Shown here: positions 10,901 through 18,745 of the stretch, in pieces
How the letters are laid out: every line of letters starts with the position of its first letter
Numbering within the stretch: the stretch's first letter is position 1
From: Rhipicephalus microplus
Lineage: Eukaryota; Arthropoda; Arachnida; Ixodida; Ixodidae
Length of the DNA stretch: 64,000 nucleotides
Direction of reading: 5' to 3'
NCBI RefSeq assembly: GCF_043290135.1
Contig: NC_134704.1
Coordinates: forward strand, 13,522,001 to 13,586,000
Translations under genes and position numbers: made by a program
Notes under the pieces: model-generated
Told to the model about the DNA's origin: nothing
Databases searched by the model: none
What the model saw: only the letters and a program-made list of their open reading frames with translations

Positions 10901-13900
10901 TCGGAGAGCCGACATGTGTGTGAGTCGGCGGTCCTGGGTGAAAGCTGACATGTGTGTCAGAGGGGACCCGTTTGAGAGCAGACCTATGTGTTAGAGAGGA
11001 GAGCTCGGCTCTTCAAGTCTCTGTCGGCCCCAGTGCCGAATTTGTAACGCCTCTGTATATATGCTGTACATAAACCTTGTTTAACTCACCGTCGTCTCGT
11101 CCGCTCGTCTTATCAGCTCTGCGCAGAAGCAGTCGCGAGCTGAGAATCATACGCTACCAAACGGCTGGTGACCTTCCCGGCGGAGTTGGAAGCAGTGGCG
11201 CCTTCGGGACCGTGTTGGCGTCGCCGTCTTTCGCAACAGTATTCACCAGACTCGCTTCAGACATAGTAGCTACTTATAGGGATGTCCAGTAGGCTGTCGA
11301 GAAATGTTATTTTTATGTACCACTTGTAGCAGCAAATGCCAGCAGACCATGGTTCAACTCAATCACTGCATTGATGCTGGAGCCCCAACTTCGTCAGCCA
11401 TACAACGCTTCGACACGTCTCTGTCTACAGCATAAAATCTTGTCACCTCGCCACAGTTAAAAGAATGACTCGATGTGAAGCACTACCCAATGTGAAGCCA
11501 GAGCAGATAACGCTTAGTAAGAGAGCTTCAGCTAATATATTTGCGCACACATAATGCAGCAGCACTGACCTACTGTACTTTCTCGCAAATAACCTCCACC
11601 TCTTATGCCGAACTGCAGAAAAAAGAAAAGGGGTCCCGCGCAAAGCTTATGCAATTACTGTAGAGCTCTGGTGGGAATGCCTTCCAGCATTTTGAAGCAG
11701 CCACTTGAGCATGCAAAATCTGCTTTTGGAGCAGCTACCTCTGTGTTTGGAGCATGCACAGGCTTTTAATAATACACACAGAAGAAGAAAATTTAGTTTA
11801 ATGTTTCTTCAGTGTACGTAACCATTCATACAGAAGGAGCATGCCCACAAAATAAGCAAAAGTAGGATTATGTACAGGAGCGGTGACATAAGAGAGTGAA
11901 GGATGTTGCATTAACAAGCTAGCTAGCATGAAGTTCATAGCAATGCACACAAAACCAATTCAAAGCTCGTTATAGTAAAACCTCATTATTATGTACATTC
12001 ATGCTGAGAGCCTGCTGGGAATATATGCACTAAACGTAGTATGTATTAACCACCATGTACAAAAAAAAAGTGTGCGCAGGGGAACCCTTTTGGGGGGGGG
12101 GGGGCAGAGGTTTGTCACAGTGTTTCCCCCTATTATGTCAATGTAATAGGGTTAACTTTGTGCCCCTCCCCCCCCTTCTCGATCACCCCCTCATCATGTA
12201 AATGTATGAGGCTGACTTTGCGTCACCCCTCTTGCCTCCTCCCTATTATGTCTGGAGCTGGCTCCGCCCTCATGCGCACGCCTATGACAAAGTACGGATT
12301 TGCATTTATTTACATGCCACATCACCGCTAGTGAAGAAATAAATACAGTGGCACAGCAAATATTACCTAAAGTTTTTGCTGTAATTAAAGCCTTTGGTGC
12401 AGGATTGTACTGAAGAGAGATCAATGTGCTAGTGGTTACCTTGTTCTAACATTGTGTCATCTTTTTCCATATGATGGGGTAATATGTAAATTCGGTGGGC
12501 AAAAATAGTCGGTGTGTATTTGCCTTCCCTGTTCCACATGCCTTCTTGCACAAGCTATGTATTAGTAATATCAACTAGCTCACTAGACTTTCCTTTCAAC
12601 CAGTACAATCATATCTGAACCAGTGGCATGAATGGCAATGTGCCTGTGCAAATTTCAGCACTCCTACAAGCATGTGTCATCTAGAGTTTTTCAGAGACCT
12701 TCTAGCCGAGTTTTGCATAAGTGGCTCCCCTTATGTGCAGGCTTTTGCCCATCAACTGACTGGGACACGGTGGACTTCAAGAGCGCACCAGCAATCCAGG
12801 AGCTGCCCATAACATCGGTGGTGTGCAGGCCACTTGAGGGAGATGTGGTGACACCTGTGGATGGCAAAATACAAGTCAAAGGGTACGCTTGGAGTGGGGG
12901 AGGCCGCAAAGTAGTTCGTGTGGACGTAAGTGCAGATGGTGGGAAGAACTGGATACCCGCCCAATTGGAGAGCGAGGACACTTCACTGCACAGAGCGTGG
13001 GCCTGGACACTCTGGAAGGTAACTCGTAAGCAGCAGCAGCTTTTTTTTTTTTCCCCACAAATCTCCCGAGATGTCCTCGCAGGTATTGAGCATGAAGCGA
13101 CTTGTACACTCACATTTGGCACTTCGCTCTAACAACATCTGCATTGCCGAAAGTGGGCAAGGCTCTTTAAACATTACAAATCACTGAATTCACTCACAAA
13201 TGGCAACAACACTAATGATGCTTTTGGAACAGGAGCAACGAATGCTAGACCCTGGCATTCTCACTGTTGCCACATGGACCACACCAAGGGCATAATCTCG
13301 TGAATGTTCTGTTACAATGTTCGTTTTTGCCACATGCAGCTGCACAAGGGAGAAGTATGTTCGAGCATATAGGACAAACATTATATAATGGAATACATAC
13401 AAAGGAACAAAGAAATAAGCAGAAGGACAGTGAGGTTAGAATGCATACAAGATCGCACCCCAAAGAACTGGCATGTTTTATTCAAGATGTATGCTTGCCA
13501 AGTAGTAATAATGGTAGTGAGCTGGCTCATTGACATGACATTTTCACCTCTTAGAAACTGTAAAATGTTAAAACATTGTGAAAAAGGGCAGCTTTGAGAC
13601 ATAGTGCTTGTGTTGTGTGCGTCTTTTCGCTATCTTTTGTTTTATGCCTTTGTAACCTCTTATGATGTCAGTCAGCCCATACTTAATACAGCCTTCCTAT
13701 AAACTAGGGTTGTGCAAATATTCAAAATTTAGAATATTTTTCGAATGGTGTTTGATATTCTATTCGATTCACACCGGACTTTCACTATTCCAACTTCCAA
13801 AAAACAAATACAGTCAATGTTCTACTGGCAATGGCCCGTTCGATTGATTGATATTTGGCATTTAACGTCAAAAAATCACCATATAATTATGAGAGATGCT

Positions 13901-16900
13901 GTAGCGGAGGGCTCTGATAATTTCAACCACCTGGGTTTTTTTAACGTGCACCCAAATCTGAGCACATGGGCCTACAGCATTTTCGCCTCCATCGAAAATG
14001 CGACAATGATCCTTCAGATTTTTAATATGCTTCACCCCGTCACAATCTCGTATTGCCGCAAAGCTGCTTCTGAGCCTCCACTATAGTTGGATATGTATTG
14101 ACTCAAGAAAACGGTGGTTCCAACATGGAGATGATAGATGTTGCAGAGGTGAGGGCTTAGTTAATGCTGTTTTGGGCCTGAAATTTGGGCAGGAAGTTCG
14201 CAATATCACAGCCAAATATTTTTAGCGTCCATAATTTCAGGTGTTCTTATATCAAATATCTATGAGGCAGATATGTAGCTCTGGACTTGAAGGGCGCACA
14301 CCCTTGTTGCCACATCAGTTGGGCTTCCTCAGAAGTTTAAAGATGAGGAGAACCTAAGGAAATAGCCTCTTTGCTTTTCCCGTGTAAAGTGTTGTTGCAA
14401 CACTATTAGCAGCATAGCAAAAGTAACGGGAACCACAGCCGCGACAACAACCATTGAAGCTTGCTGCGAGGGACGTTGTCTGTGAATCTGACAACCTATC
14501 AACCTGATAGTGTAGAGGGACGGTACTAAGCCCCTTTGAGCGAAGGCGTTCGTATTGGCTAAAGAGGACAATGCAAGAAAAGGGGGGTTGATTGATTGAT
14601 ATGTGGGGTTTAACGTCCCAAAACCACCGTATGATTATGAGAGACGCTGTAGTGGAGGGCCCCGGAAATTTCAACCACCTGGAGTTCTTTGACGTGCACC
14701 CAAATCTGAGCACACGGGTTTACAACATTTCCGCCTCCATCGGAAATGCCGCAGCCGGGATTCGAGCTCGTGACCTGCAGGTCAGCAGCCGAGTACCTTA
14801 GCCACTAGACCACCGCGGTGGGGCAAGAAAAGGGGGGGTGAAAAAAAGCCAAATAAAAGTGACAAAGGGAACAAAAATTGTCTGCACATTATAATCACAT
14901 AAAACCAAAACCACATATGCAGCACTAGCATTCGCATCAGAGGAGTCCGATGCTTTGTCATTGCCGTCACACATGACGGCAATGACGTGCATAGGATCTA
15001 TGTGCGTCGTAGCTGTTCGCAGTGAAATGCAGCAAATTGTGATGTTCCATTTTCATTATGAAAGTGCATGACAAAGGAAGGTTATTTTGCACACTAAGTA
15101 TAGCTGCATCGCGTCTTTTGTGTGCCCAAGGCTTGTGATTGTGAGTAGCGTAAACGGAGATCTTCAGTGCTGCATGTTGTCCAGGAAAAGTTACTACGGG
15201 CTGTAAATAAGAAAATACTGGGACCTCAAAGAAAAACTTGCAGATTGTCATAAACAACTTGGCATTGAAGAAGAACGGCTATTTGGGCTAGTTGGTTGTA
15301 ATTCATAGTAATAAGGGCTGCAGCGCGAGCACGAAGGTGCTAGAAGAAACGTGAAACGAAAGGCGAGGCACGGCCTTTCGTGCCTCACCTTTCGTTTCAT
15401 GTTTCTTCTAGCACCTTCGTGCTCGCGCTGCAGCCCTTATTACCATCAACTTGGCATATATTAGCGTTGTAAAGGTAGCGGTAGGCAACGGAGACGTATA
15501 TAAAAGCGATAGCAAAGCCAGTAAAACAGCCTATCAAAACGTGAGCAGCAAGAAAAATAAATTAAAATTTTCCTTCTTTGAAGGAAAATTGTGCTTCTTT
15601 CTCCCTCTTTATCTTTTTGTAATCGTCAAAATGGGGTCCTGCTACAGTGTTATTGTTAAAAACTCATAGAAATTTATTCATGAGCATATTTACGAACTTG
15701 CAAAATCGAGTACTCATTAATTAGTCTAAATACTGTACTTGAAAGCATAGTTTTTATCAAGCTGAGCCAAATCAAAACAAATCAATGCTCTTTATTGTTT
15801 CTTTTCTTCCTATTATAAGTAGACTTCATTCAGTTTTTTTGAGCAAAATGTTTGGGTGCACTTGGCATGTTAATTTGGTTTTTGGTGTCGCATCTGATAA
15901 AACGAACTCCCTATAATCTCTTTCGGTTCGTCTTAAAGGGAGTCTACTGTATATAATAGAAGAAAAGATTGATGCCTACCTGAAATCAAAATGCTTCAAA
16001 AGCACCCTAACCTCATCATTTGACTTAGAATGGTCATTGCCATATTTACAGGTAGAAGCAAATTAGTTTCGGTAATTCAAGGCACTTATTACCGTATTTA
16101 CTCGCATAATCCTCGCACTTTTTTTGCCGGAAAACCGATGAAAAGATGGGGGGTGCGAGAATTACGCGGGGAAAACTTTCTATGAAAACGTACTGAGCAA
16201 AAAAGAAAACGCAGTGGCCGCAAATCGGGATTTTCGCTCCAACAACTAACAGCAAGCTTTAAGGAGTACTAATTAAAACTTACCTTAACAATAAAAGCAG
16301 AAGTTCAACACAAGACAAGATTTATTTGAGACACAAAAAGTGGAAGCAAATAGTCGAGAATTAGAATACCGTACGCAAAGCTTGCGGACATTGCGGGCGT
16401 AGCGGTAGCATTCGTCGCTCAACAGGAGCCTTCAAAAGGTAAGCGTGGGACGTCAGTAATGGGATGATGGCTATTTAACAGAATCGTTCGCAGTTTCCTT
16501 CTTAAGAAATAACGTTTACTATCAATCCCAAGGGCCTACCGGCGGCCCTGTTGCCATTATTTAGTGCATTACCTATCACTTGCAACTTTAAAGCAGCCGT
16601 ACAGGTTCAGTATCGCCTCTTAACTTGACAAGGTTACCGACGCAACATACAAAACACGCCGCAACGCGCACTGGCCACTTCGGCTTGGCTTGAGTTGGAT
16701 TGAATCTCTGTGCAATAGTACTCTTGATGCTTAAGAGATGGTGCCAGATGATGTGCACTCTCATCATCAGTGGTTGGAAAGTGCAGATGACATTATTGCA
16801 GCAGCTTTCGGGGGTGCGATAATTACTCGAGGAAAAAAGAAATCATATTTTTGTTAGGCGATGTGGGGGGTGCGAGAATTGTGCGAGTGCGAGGATTACG

Positions 16901-18569
16901 CAAGTAAATACGGTATGCACTCTACCAGGGCAATGCAGATTTTTTTACTGCGCCCTGGGAACTTGAATAAATGAATCAGTTGGCCTTTATGCCAGAGTGA
17001 CATAAACTGCGCACCATCCTGATAAAACAAATGGGGTATGTTGTGCTGCAACAATGCACTTATTGTAGACATGCTTGTCATGGCCACATATATTTTGCGG
17101 TCACGGGTAACGCATTGACCAGACTACAAACAGTGCAGTAAAAGAAAAAAAGCTGTCTCCACTTTTGTTCTCGACATAGCACTATTTACGTTTGTCAAAG
17201 GGCCACTCACTAGGTTTGACAATTTTGTGCTGACAAGCGCAATGCGTAGACGAGGCGTTCATGATCATGTCTGCCAAAATTTGCAACGCTACACGCCGCA
17301 GAAATGGGTCAATTTACAAGATGAACGCTGCTCCCCTTTTCCTCTGCGGGCGCACGCCTAGAGAATGAGGGCATGACGAGGGCGAAGGAATGGCCCTATG
17401 TACACGGCAATGCAATGACGTTGGTCTTCTACATAGACGACTCTGCTCTGACGTTATCAACAGTGTACCACGTGACATGTCAAAAATTATTTAACGCAAC
17501 ATGCGTAGTTTATGTATTAGTTGCTTTAAGAGATTAAAACTTAATAAAGATAAATAATGAGACGCAATAAAAGATTGTGCACGTTTTTCTTTCATTTTTT
17601 CTTGTGAAATGCTACGATGTGCGGAGCCAATGTGCCAGCGTTTCGCATGCGTTCGTGTCCCTGCGGTCAGCACATTGAGCAGACAACCGCCGTGGAACGC
17701 TCCTACGCGTTCGTGTACTCATTATGCTCATCTACTCTACCGCGTCTAAGCCAGCGTTTCCAAACAATCCCGCAGAAACAGTCAGAAGACCACGAAATAA
17801 CACTGGTCAACAAAGCAATACTGCTTGCGTGCTCGAGGGTTGGACTTGTGTGGGCCCGTCATGCGCACGTCACCTCATGGTCGGATGCTGGAGAGGGTGA
17901 GGAAGAGATTCCGCTTGCGAAGGCTACATAAAGGAGCGGCAACGGTTTGCCGCTCCTCTACGACCCTGTTTTCTCCGCTCGTAATGAACCAATTCAAAAA
18001 GTGTTTGTGGCAAAATGTTCCTCACTGGACAACCAACAACTTCCACTGTCTAACCGAAATTCGGTATGGGGCCTGGTGAGTGGCCCTTTAAATATGACAC
18101 TCTAAACTTCCCGTTACGTTTCATGACTGCAGCCCAATGCATCTTCAAAGCATGTGAAATTTCTCTACATTGACAGCATATATTTAAAACAGAAAAGTTT
18201 TATTTTCAACGTGTGTAATCTGGTTCTTTATTTCTTTTCTGTTAATGCTACAGCTTTATGCAAACTGAGAATTAACATGCAAGGCATTTTTTTATTAGTC
18301 CTGCTACGCAGGCTGACACCTTGACTAGGCTGAATATCGACCATCATTTCATGTGAAAATGCACATGGACATCCACTGAGATAGCTATCTGGAATGTGTT
18401 ACAGGTCGATCTTCCAGTGCCCAAGGATACAGACAAGGTGGAGGTTGTGTGCAAAGCCGTCGACTCATCGTACAATTCGCAACCCGAAGGTGTTGACGGT
18501 GTCTGGAACCTGCGTGGTGTCCTCAACAATGCTTGGTATCGCGTCCACGTCACAGTGAAACGGTCATAG
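1738..18569 (+). CDS. SUOX: Sulfite oxidase, 3' part of gene (five exons)
   Basis: Sulfite oxidase oxidises sulfite to sulfate with a molybdopterin cofactor in the mitochondrial intermembrane space and passes electrons to cytochrome c through a b5 heme domain. Exons are 1738-1927, 3131-3340, 6215-6389, 12741-13018 and 18405-18569. Together they give 1018 bases, entering after two bases of a split codon and encoding 338 residues plus TAG. Exon 1 has RNHMPVP and QCAGNRR, the latter holding the conserved cysteine that ligates molybdenum. Exons 2 and 3 complete the cofactor domain ([41 protein letters not shown]). Exon 4 starts the dimerisation domain ([18 protein letters not shown]) and exon 5 ends it ([16 protein letters not shown]). 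The mitochondrial presequence and cytochrome b5 domain are upstream of the window. All four junctions agree in phase (0, 0, 1, 0). One intron uses a GC donor. Confidence 0.95.
1928..1933 (+). other. SUOX: GC-type 5' splice site
   Basis: The sequence across the boundary is AAG followed by GCAAGT, the consensus of GC-AG introns. The next exon begins in phase 0 at 3131. The nearest GT (1932) would leave phase 1 and break the frame, so the GC donor is the only one that joins the two conserved coding blocks. Confidence 0.85.
1951..2117. repeat. Tandem duplication of about 80-90 bp
   Basis: Two adjacent copies, 1951-2039 and 2040-2117, share the blocks GACAGTGTTTAAG, TGTCGCAAAT, ATGCACAAGTTATCGATT and AAGAGCAACCA. 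The second lacks about 11 bases. The duplication starts about 20 bases downstream of the GC splice donor, inside the SUOX intron. Confidence 0.85.
2118..3130 (+). other. SUOX: Rest of the SUOX GC-AG intron
   Basis: No gene is visible. Around 2150-2290 there is a purine/pyrimidine-rich stretch with CCCCCTTCC-like runs. Related degenerate sequence recurs near 12085-12260 and 23755-23870, so it is probably an old dispersed repeat. The intron ends with the acceptor ATTGCAG at 3124-3130. Confidence 0.6.
3131..3340 (+). CDS. SUOX: SUOX exon: central molybdopterin domain
   Basis: The exon opens in phase 0 as [15 protein letters not shown] and runs through [15 protein letters not shown] to ALDPK. 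It ends at 3340 before the donor GTCAGT, again in phase 0. Length and sequence fit the animal sulfite oxidase family without gaps. Confidence 0.95.
3341..6214 (+). other. SUOX: SUOX intron, no gene seen
   Basis: This 2.9-kb intron has a C-then-T homopolymer run (about 3437-3459) and several poly-A runs (for example near 4540 and 5020). Short minus- and plus-strand ORFs (3591-3988, 5400-5869) have no recognisable domain and look like chance. The acceptor is ACCAATAG at 6207-6214. Confidence 0.6.
6215..6389 (+). CDS. SUOX: SUOX exon: end of molybdopterin domain
   Basis: The exon encodes [19 protein letters not shown] through [16 protein letters not shown] to WQQNDYK and ends with the first base of a glycine codon (phase 1). 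The donor is GTGGGT at 6390-6395. An LTR retrotransposon begins at 6398, only eight bases after the exon ends, and the donor hexamer remains intact. Confidence 0.95.
6398..7145 (+). repeat. 5' LTR of the Gmr1-like element (748 bp)
   Basis: The LTR is bounded by TGTT...AACA. It differs from the 693-bp 3' LTR mainly by one additional 55-bp unit: copies at 6722-6776 and 6777-6831 here, one copy in the other LTR. A reverse CCAAT box (GATTGG, 6664-6669) and AAATAAAAG (6692-6700) precede the repeat block and could be promoter or processing signals. Other differences are scattered single bases, so the insertion is moderately young. Confidence 0.9.
6722..6831 (+). repeat. Two tandem 55-bp units in the 5' LTR
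   Basis: Two consecutive identical units each begin TCGGCGGTCC and end GTGTGTGAG. A third, diverged partial unit follows from 6832. The 3' LTR has a single full unit plus the partial one, which accounts exactly for the 55-bp length difference. Confidence 0.92.
7146..7450 (+). other. Leader of the Gmr1-like element with presumed primer binding site
   Basis: The sequence directly after the 5' LTR (GTGGTTGGCAGCTGCGGG) is where a tRNA primer binding site would lie. I cannot assign the tRNA. No ORF with known motifs occurs before the ATG at 7451. Confidence 0.5.
7451..9847 (+). CDS. Rearranged gag-pol of the Gmr1-like element (798 aa)
   Basis: Residues 45-95 are a charged repeat rich in REEAERRE (coiled coil). 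Residues about 120-285 are a gag resembling the SCAN domain, with [25 protein letters not shown] and [10 protein letters not shown] in the right order. The zinc knuckle [14 protein letters not shown] is at 358-371. Residues 408-500 match the degenerate protease region, with DSAA where an active site DSG/DTG is expected. Residues 575-602 look like the start of an integrase N-terminal region, then jump at about 603 to the integrase C-terminal GPY/F-like module ([36 protein letters not shown]). From about 725 the beginning of RT appears ([26 protein letters not shown]), broken off near 783 by integrase-like LLVPHRYRR. At least two internal deletions joined in frame explain this. Probably non-functional except possibly gag. 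Confidence 0.85.
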   Translation: MENLKVKELIEICEELGITLGRAKRKQAILEIMKHEGVSAEEVDEAWVDIKARREEAERREAREEAERREAREEAERRERREEAERQERLELKRLELAILQCSQAPSVASPTVQVSGFRIRDQLPPFVVGEDMAKYLVKFEHVCERNALERSLWAQNLLALLPGEVSDAITCLSREAFESYDEVKEVLLRRYKLSPEAFRQRFRYAEKGNESHVDFAFRLKADLIEWLKGEGVYDDRDRVVECVALEQFYRCIEDNVRLWLQDRLGEVQLNKAAELAEEYYTRRKLHSRAVCVEKDERKESFSKKPDQRKPAPHRNFKKDPSLTKDSVGEGQTEAEKSSEVSTTQAFESENKRKPLICYNCKKEGHIARNCQEKFAFATIRESEKNMRLLEPYLQEIRVNEKTCRALRDSAATMDVVHPSLLSPDDFTGECAWIRQVAEEQCVSLPIATVVIEGPFGKLRTEAAVSAALNDRFPYLFSNNSEQLLKEQGKSFFPNLACMALTRSQARKLDLVQCGELSSDLVGGSTEPQKGNFPHESCEQSRERPVAEAAGAVCVGGDDMAPLSQSERVATLSPVAESWSELPRVDRETLIREQREDLSIEELVESHMKASQVLSKEHYKKSVKRAFEVDNQVMLLQPSKRNKLEIHWEGPGNVISKLPDTNYKVKLGRRQNKIYTLMKPYIQHQAVVNRLLNSSEEEGAEIWSSSDAIEGGSKVIWEQINLEPRLSEARKEDLRRIVSEFGDVFSDRPGNTRVIEHDIELSGEESIRSKPYRCFPVQRRKCEQLLVPHRYRRLKVAG
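9848..10545 (+). other. 3' internal region of the Gmr1-like element
   Basis: No coherent ORF is present. A G-rich stretch just before the 3' LTR (GGCGGCGGGGGTGC, 10532-10545) is the likely plus-strand priming tract. An A-run interrupted by single bases is at 9894-9910. Confidence 0.5.
10546..11238 (+). repeat. 3' LTR of the Gmr1-like element (693 bp)
   Basis: It begins TGTTATGCC and ends GCAACA, followed by the target duplication GTAT (11239-11242). It is nearly identical to the 5' LTR but carries one 55-bp unit (about 10870-10924) where the 5' LTR has two. Confidence 0.92.
11243..12740. repeat. Remainder of SUOX intron 3 with an old dispersed repeat
   Basis: About 11650-12060, and more loosely to 12300, is a diverged inverted copy of the repeat found at about 23690-24275 plus 42576-42660. 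Shared blocks, read on the minus strand here, include TATGTCACCGCT, TGTACATAATCCTACTTTTG and GCTATGAACTTCATGCT. The copy in this intron is continuous where the other one is split by a LINE. A G-run and C-rich stretches lie at 12094-12190. The intron ends at the acceptor TTATGTGCAG (12731-12740). Confidence 0.7.
12741..13018 (+). CDS. SUOX: SUOX exon: dimerisation domain
   Basis: The first two bases complete the glycine codon begun at 6389. The exon then encodes [40 protein letters not shown] and RAWAWTLWK, and ends in phase 0 before GTAACT. This is the Mo-co oxidoreductase dimerisation domain. Confidence 0.95.
13838..14015 (-). mobile_element. Diverged Ruka-type SINE fragment
   Basis: The stretch beginning GATTGATTGATATTTGG and containing AACGTGCACCCAAATCTGAG matches the body of the intact SINE at 14588-14822 with many substitutions. 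The tRNA-related head is absent (the sequence diverges after about 14005). Confidence 0.75.
14588..14822 (-). mobile_element. Ruka-type tRNA-derived SINE, complete
   Basis: A 235-bp SINE is flanked by a perfect 15-bp direct repeat GCAAGAAAAGGGGGG at 14573-14587 and 14823-14837. Read on the minus strand it begins with a tRNA-like head. This has an A-box-like TAGTGGCTAAGGTACTCGG and a B-box-like GGTCACGAGCTCGAATCC. It ends with an ATCAATCAATC tail. The body matches the SINE family described from ixodid ticks as Ruka. It lies antisense within SUOX intron 4. Confidence 0.88.
15308..15443. repeat. Near-perfect 136-bp palindrome (foldback)
   Basis: The left arm 15308-15372 pairs with the right arm 15379-15443, 65 bp each with about two mismatches, around a 6-base loop. 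The outer ends are GTAATAAGGGCTGCAG and CTGCAGCCCTTATTAC. An RNA copy would fold into a long hairpin. It could be a foldback MITE. No clear target duplication is visible. Confidence 0.9.
16092..16913 (+). mobile_element. TA-flanked TIR DNA transposon, copy 1 (non-autonomous)
   Basis: The element begins CCGTATTTACTCGCATAATC and ends with the diverged inverted counterpart (GATTACGCAAGTAAATACGG), with TA on both sides. The 822 bp contain no transposase ORF. Copies 2 (43865-44746, opposite orientation) and 3 (61450-62280, same orientation) share the ends and body. The TA target suggests the Tc1/mariner/pogo superfamily, but without a transposase this is an inference. Confidence 0.85.
17197..18091. 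mobile_element. TIR element of about 0.9 kb (superfamily unknown)
   Basis: The left end AAAGGGCCACTCACTAGG and the right end CCTGGTGAGTGGCCCTTT are inverted repeats with one mismatch. The interior has no recognisable transposase. A short internal hairpin GGAGCGGCAA/TTGCCGCTCC lies near 17933-17957. I could not define a target duplication. It lies in SUOX intron 4, about 310 bp upstream of the last exon. Confidence 0.7.
18199..18232 (-). terminator. TMEM135: Candidate TMEM135 polyadenylation signals
   Basis: On the minus strand AATAAA occurs at 18227-18232 and 18199-18204, about 380-410 bases beyond the TMEM135 stop. Use of these would place the last SUOX exon wholly inside the TMEM135 3' UTR on the opposite strand. 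Confidence 0.4.
18405..18569 (+). CDS. SUOX: SUOX last coding exon
   Basis: The acceptor GTTACAG is at 18398-18404. The exon encodes [18 protein letters not shown] through [16 protein letters not shown] and ends with TAG at 18567-18569. The stop codon lies 40 bp from the convergent TMEM135 stop. Confidence 0.95.
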   Translation, partial: VDLPVPKDTDKVEVVCKAVDSSYNSQPEGVDGVWNLRGVLNNAWYRVHVTVKRS

Positions 18570-18609
18570 AAAGTGAAGGCGGGTGCTGGTCTATCGCAGT
18601 GGCCTCAGG

Positions 18610-18745
18610 TCAGCTCCAAACAAGCACACGTTCTACGAAATGTCGAGAGACGTATCTCTGGTCAAGCTGTGGAAAGTAGTCTGGGTAAACAGAGGAGCAG
18701 TGGAAGCCAAGCACTTCCAGTGGATGACGATTGACCCGACGCAAC
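18610..18745 (-). CDS. TMEM135: TMEM135 exon 14 (stop codon)
   Basis: After TTAATGCAG the exon completes arginine and encodes LRRVNRHPLEVLGFHC, then PDYFPQLDQRYVSRHF, ending with TGA at 18612-18610. RLDPRYTTV is the corresponding vertebrate text. The plus-strand ORF over the same bases (18583-18903) is only its shadow. Confidence 0.88.

Larger units (their letters stand above)
6394..11242 (+). mobile_element. Gmr1-like Ty3/Gypsy LTR retrotransposon, internally rearranged
   Basis: The element runs 6398-11238 between 4-bp direct repeats GTAT at 6394-6397 and 11239-11242. Its LTRs begin TGTTATGCC and end GCAACA. The internal region holds one long ORF (7451-9847) with a SCAN-like gag, a CCHC knuckle, a degenerate protease region, an integrase C-terminal module and only the first residues of reverse transcriptase. 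RT, RNase H and the integrase core are missing, so the copy is non-autonomous. The presence of the integrase end before the RT start is the domain order of Gmr1-like elements. It lies in the sense orientation in SUOX intron 3. Confidence 0.88.
13019..15307 (+). other. SUOX: SUOX intron 4, left part
   Basis: Apart from the two SINE copies I see no gene. A T-run (13039-13050) follows the donor GTAACT. Around 13703-13790 there is an AT-rich stretch with TTCAAAATTTAGAATATTTTTCG-like, partly palindromic text. It resembles 42660-42700 (TTCGAATATTTGCACAAGCC on +), probably ends of another small repeat family. Confidence 0.5.
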
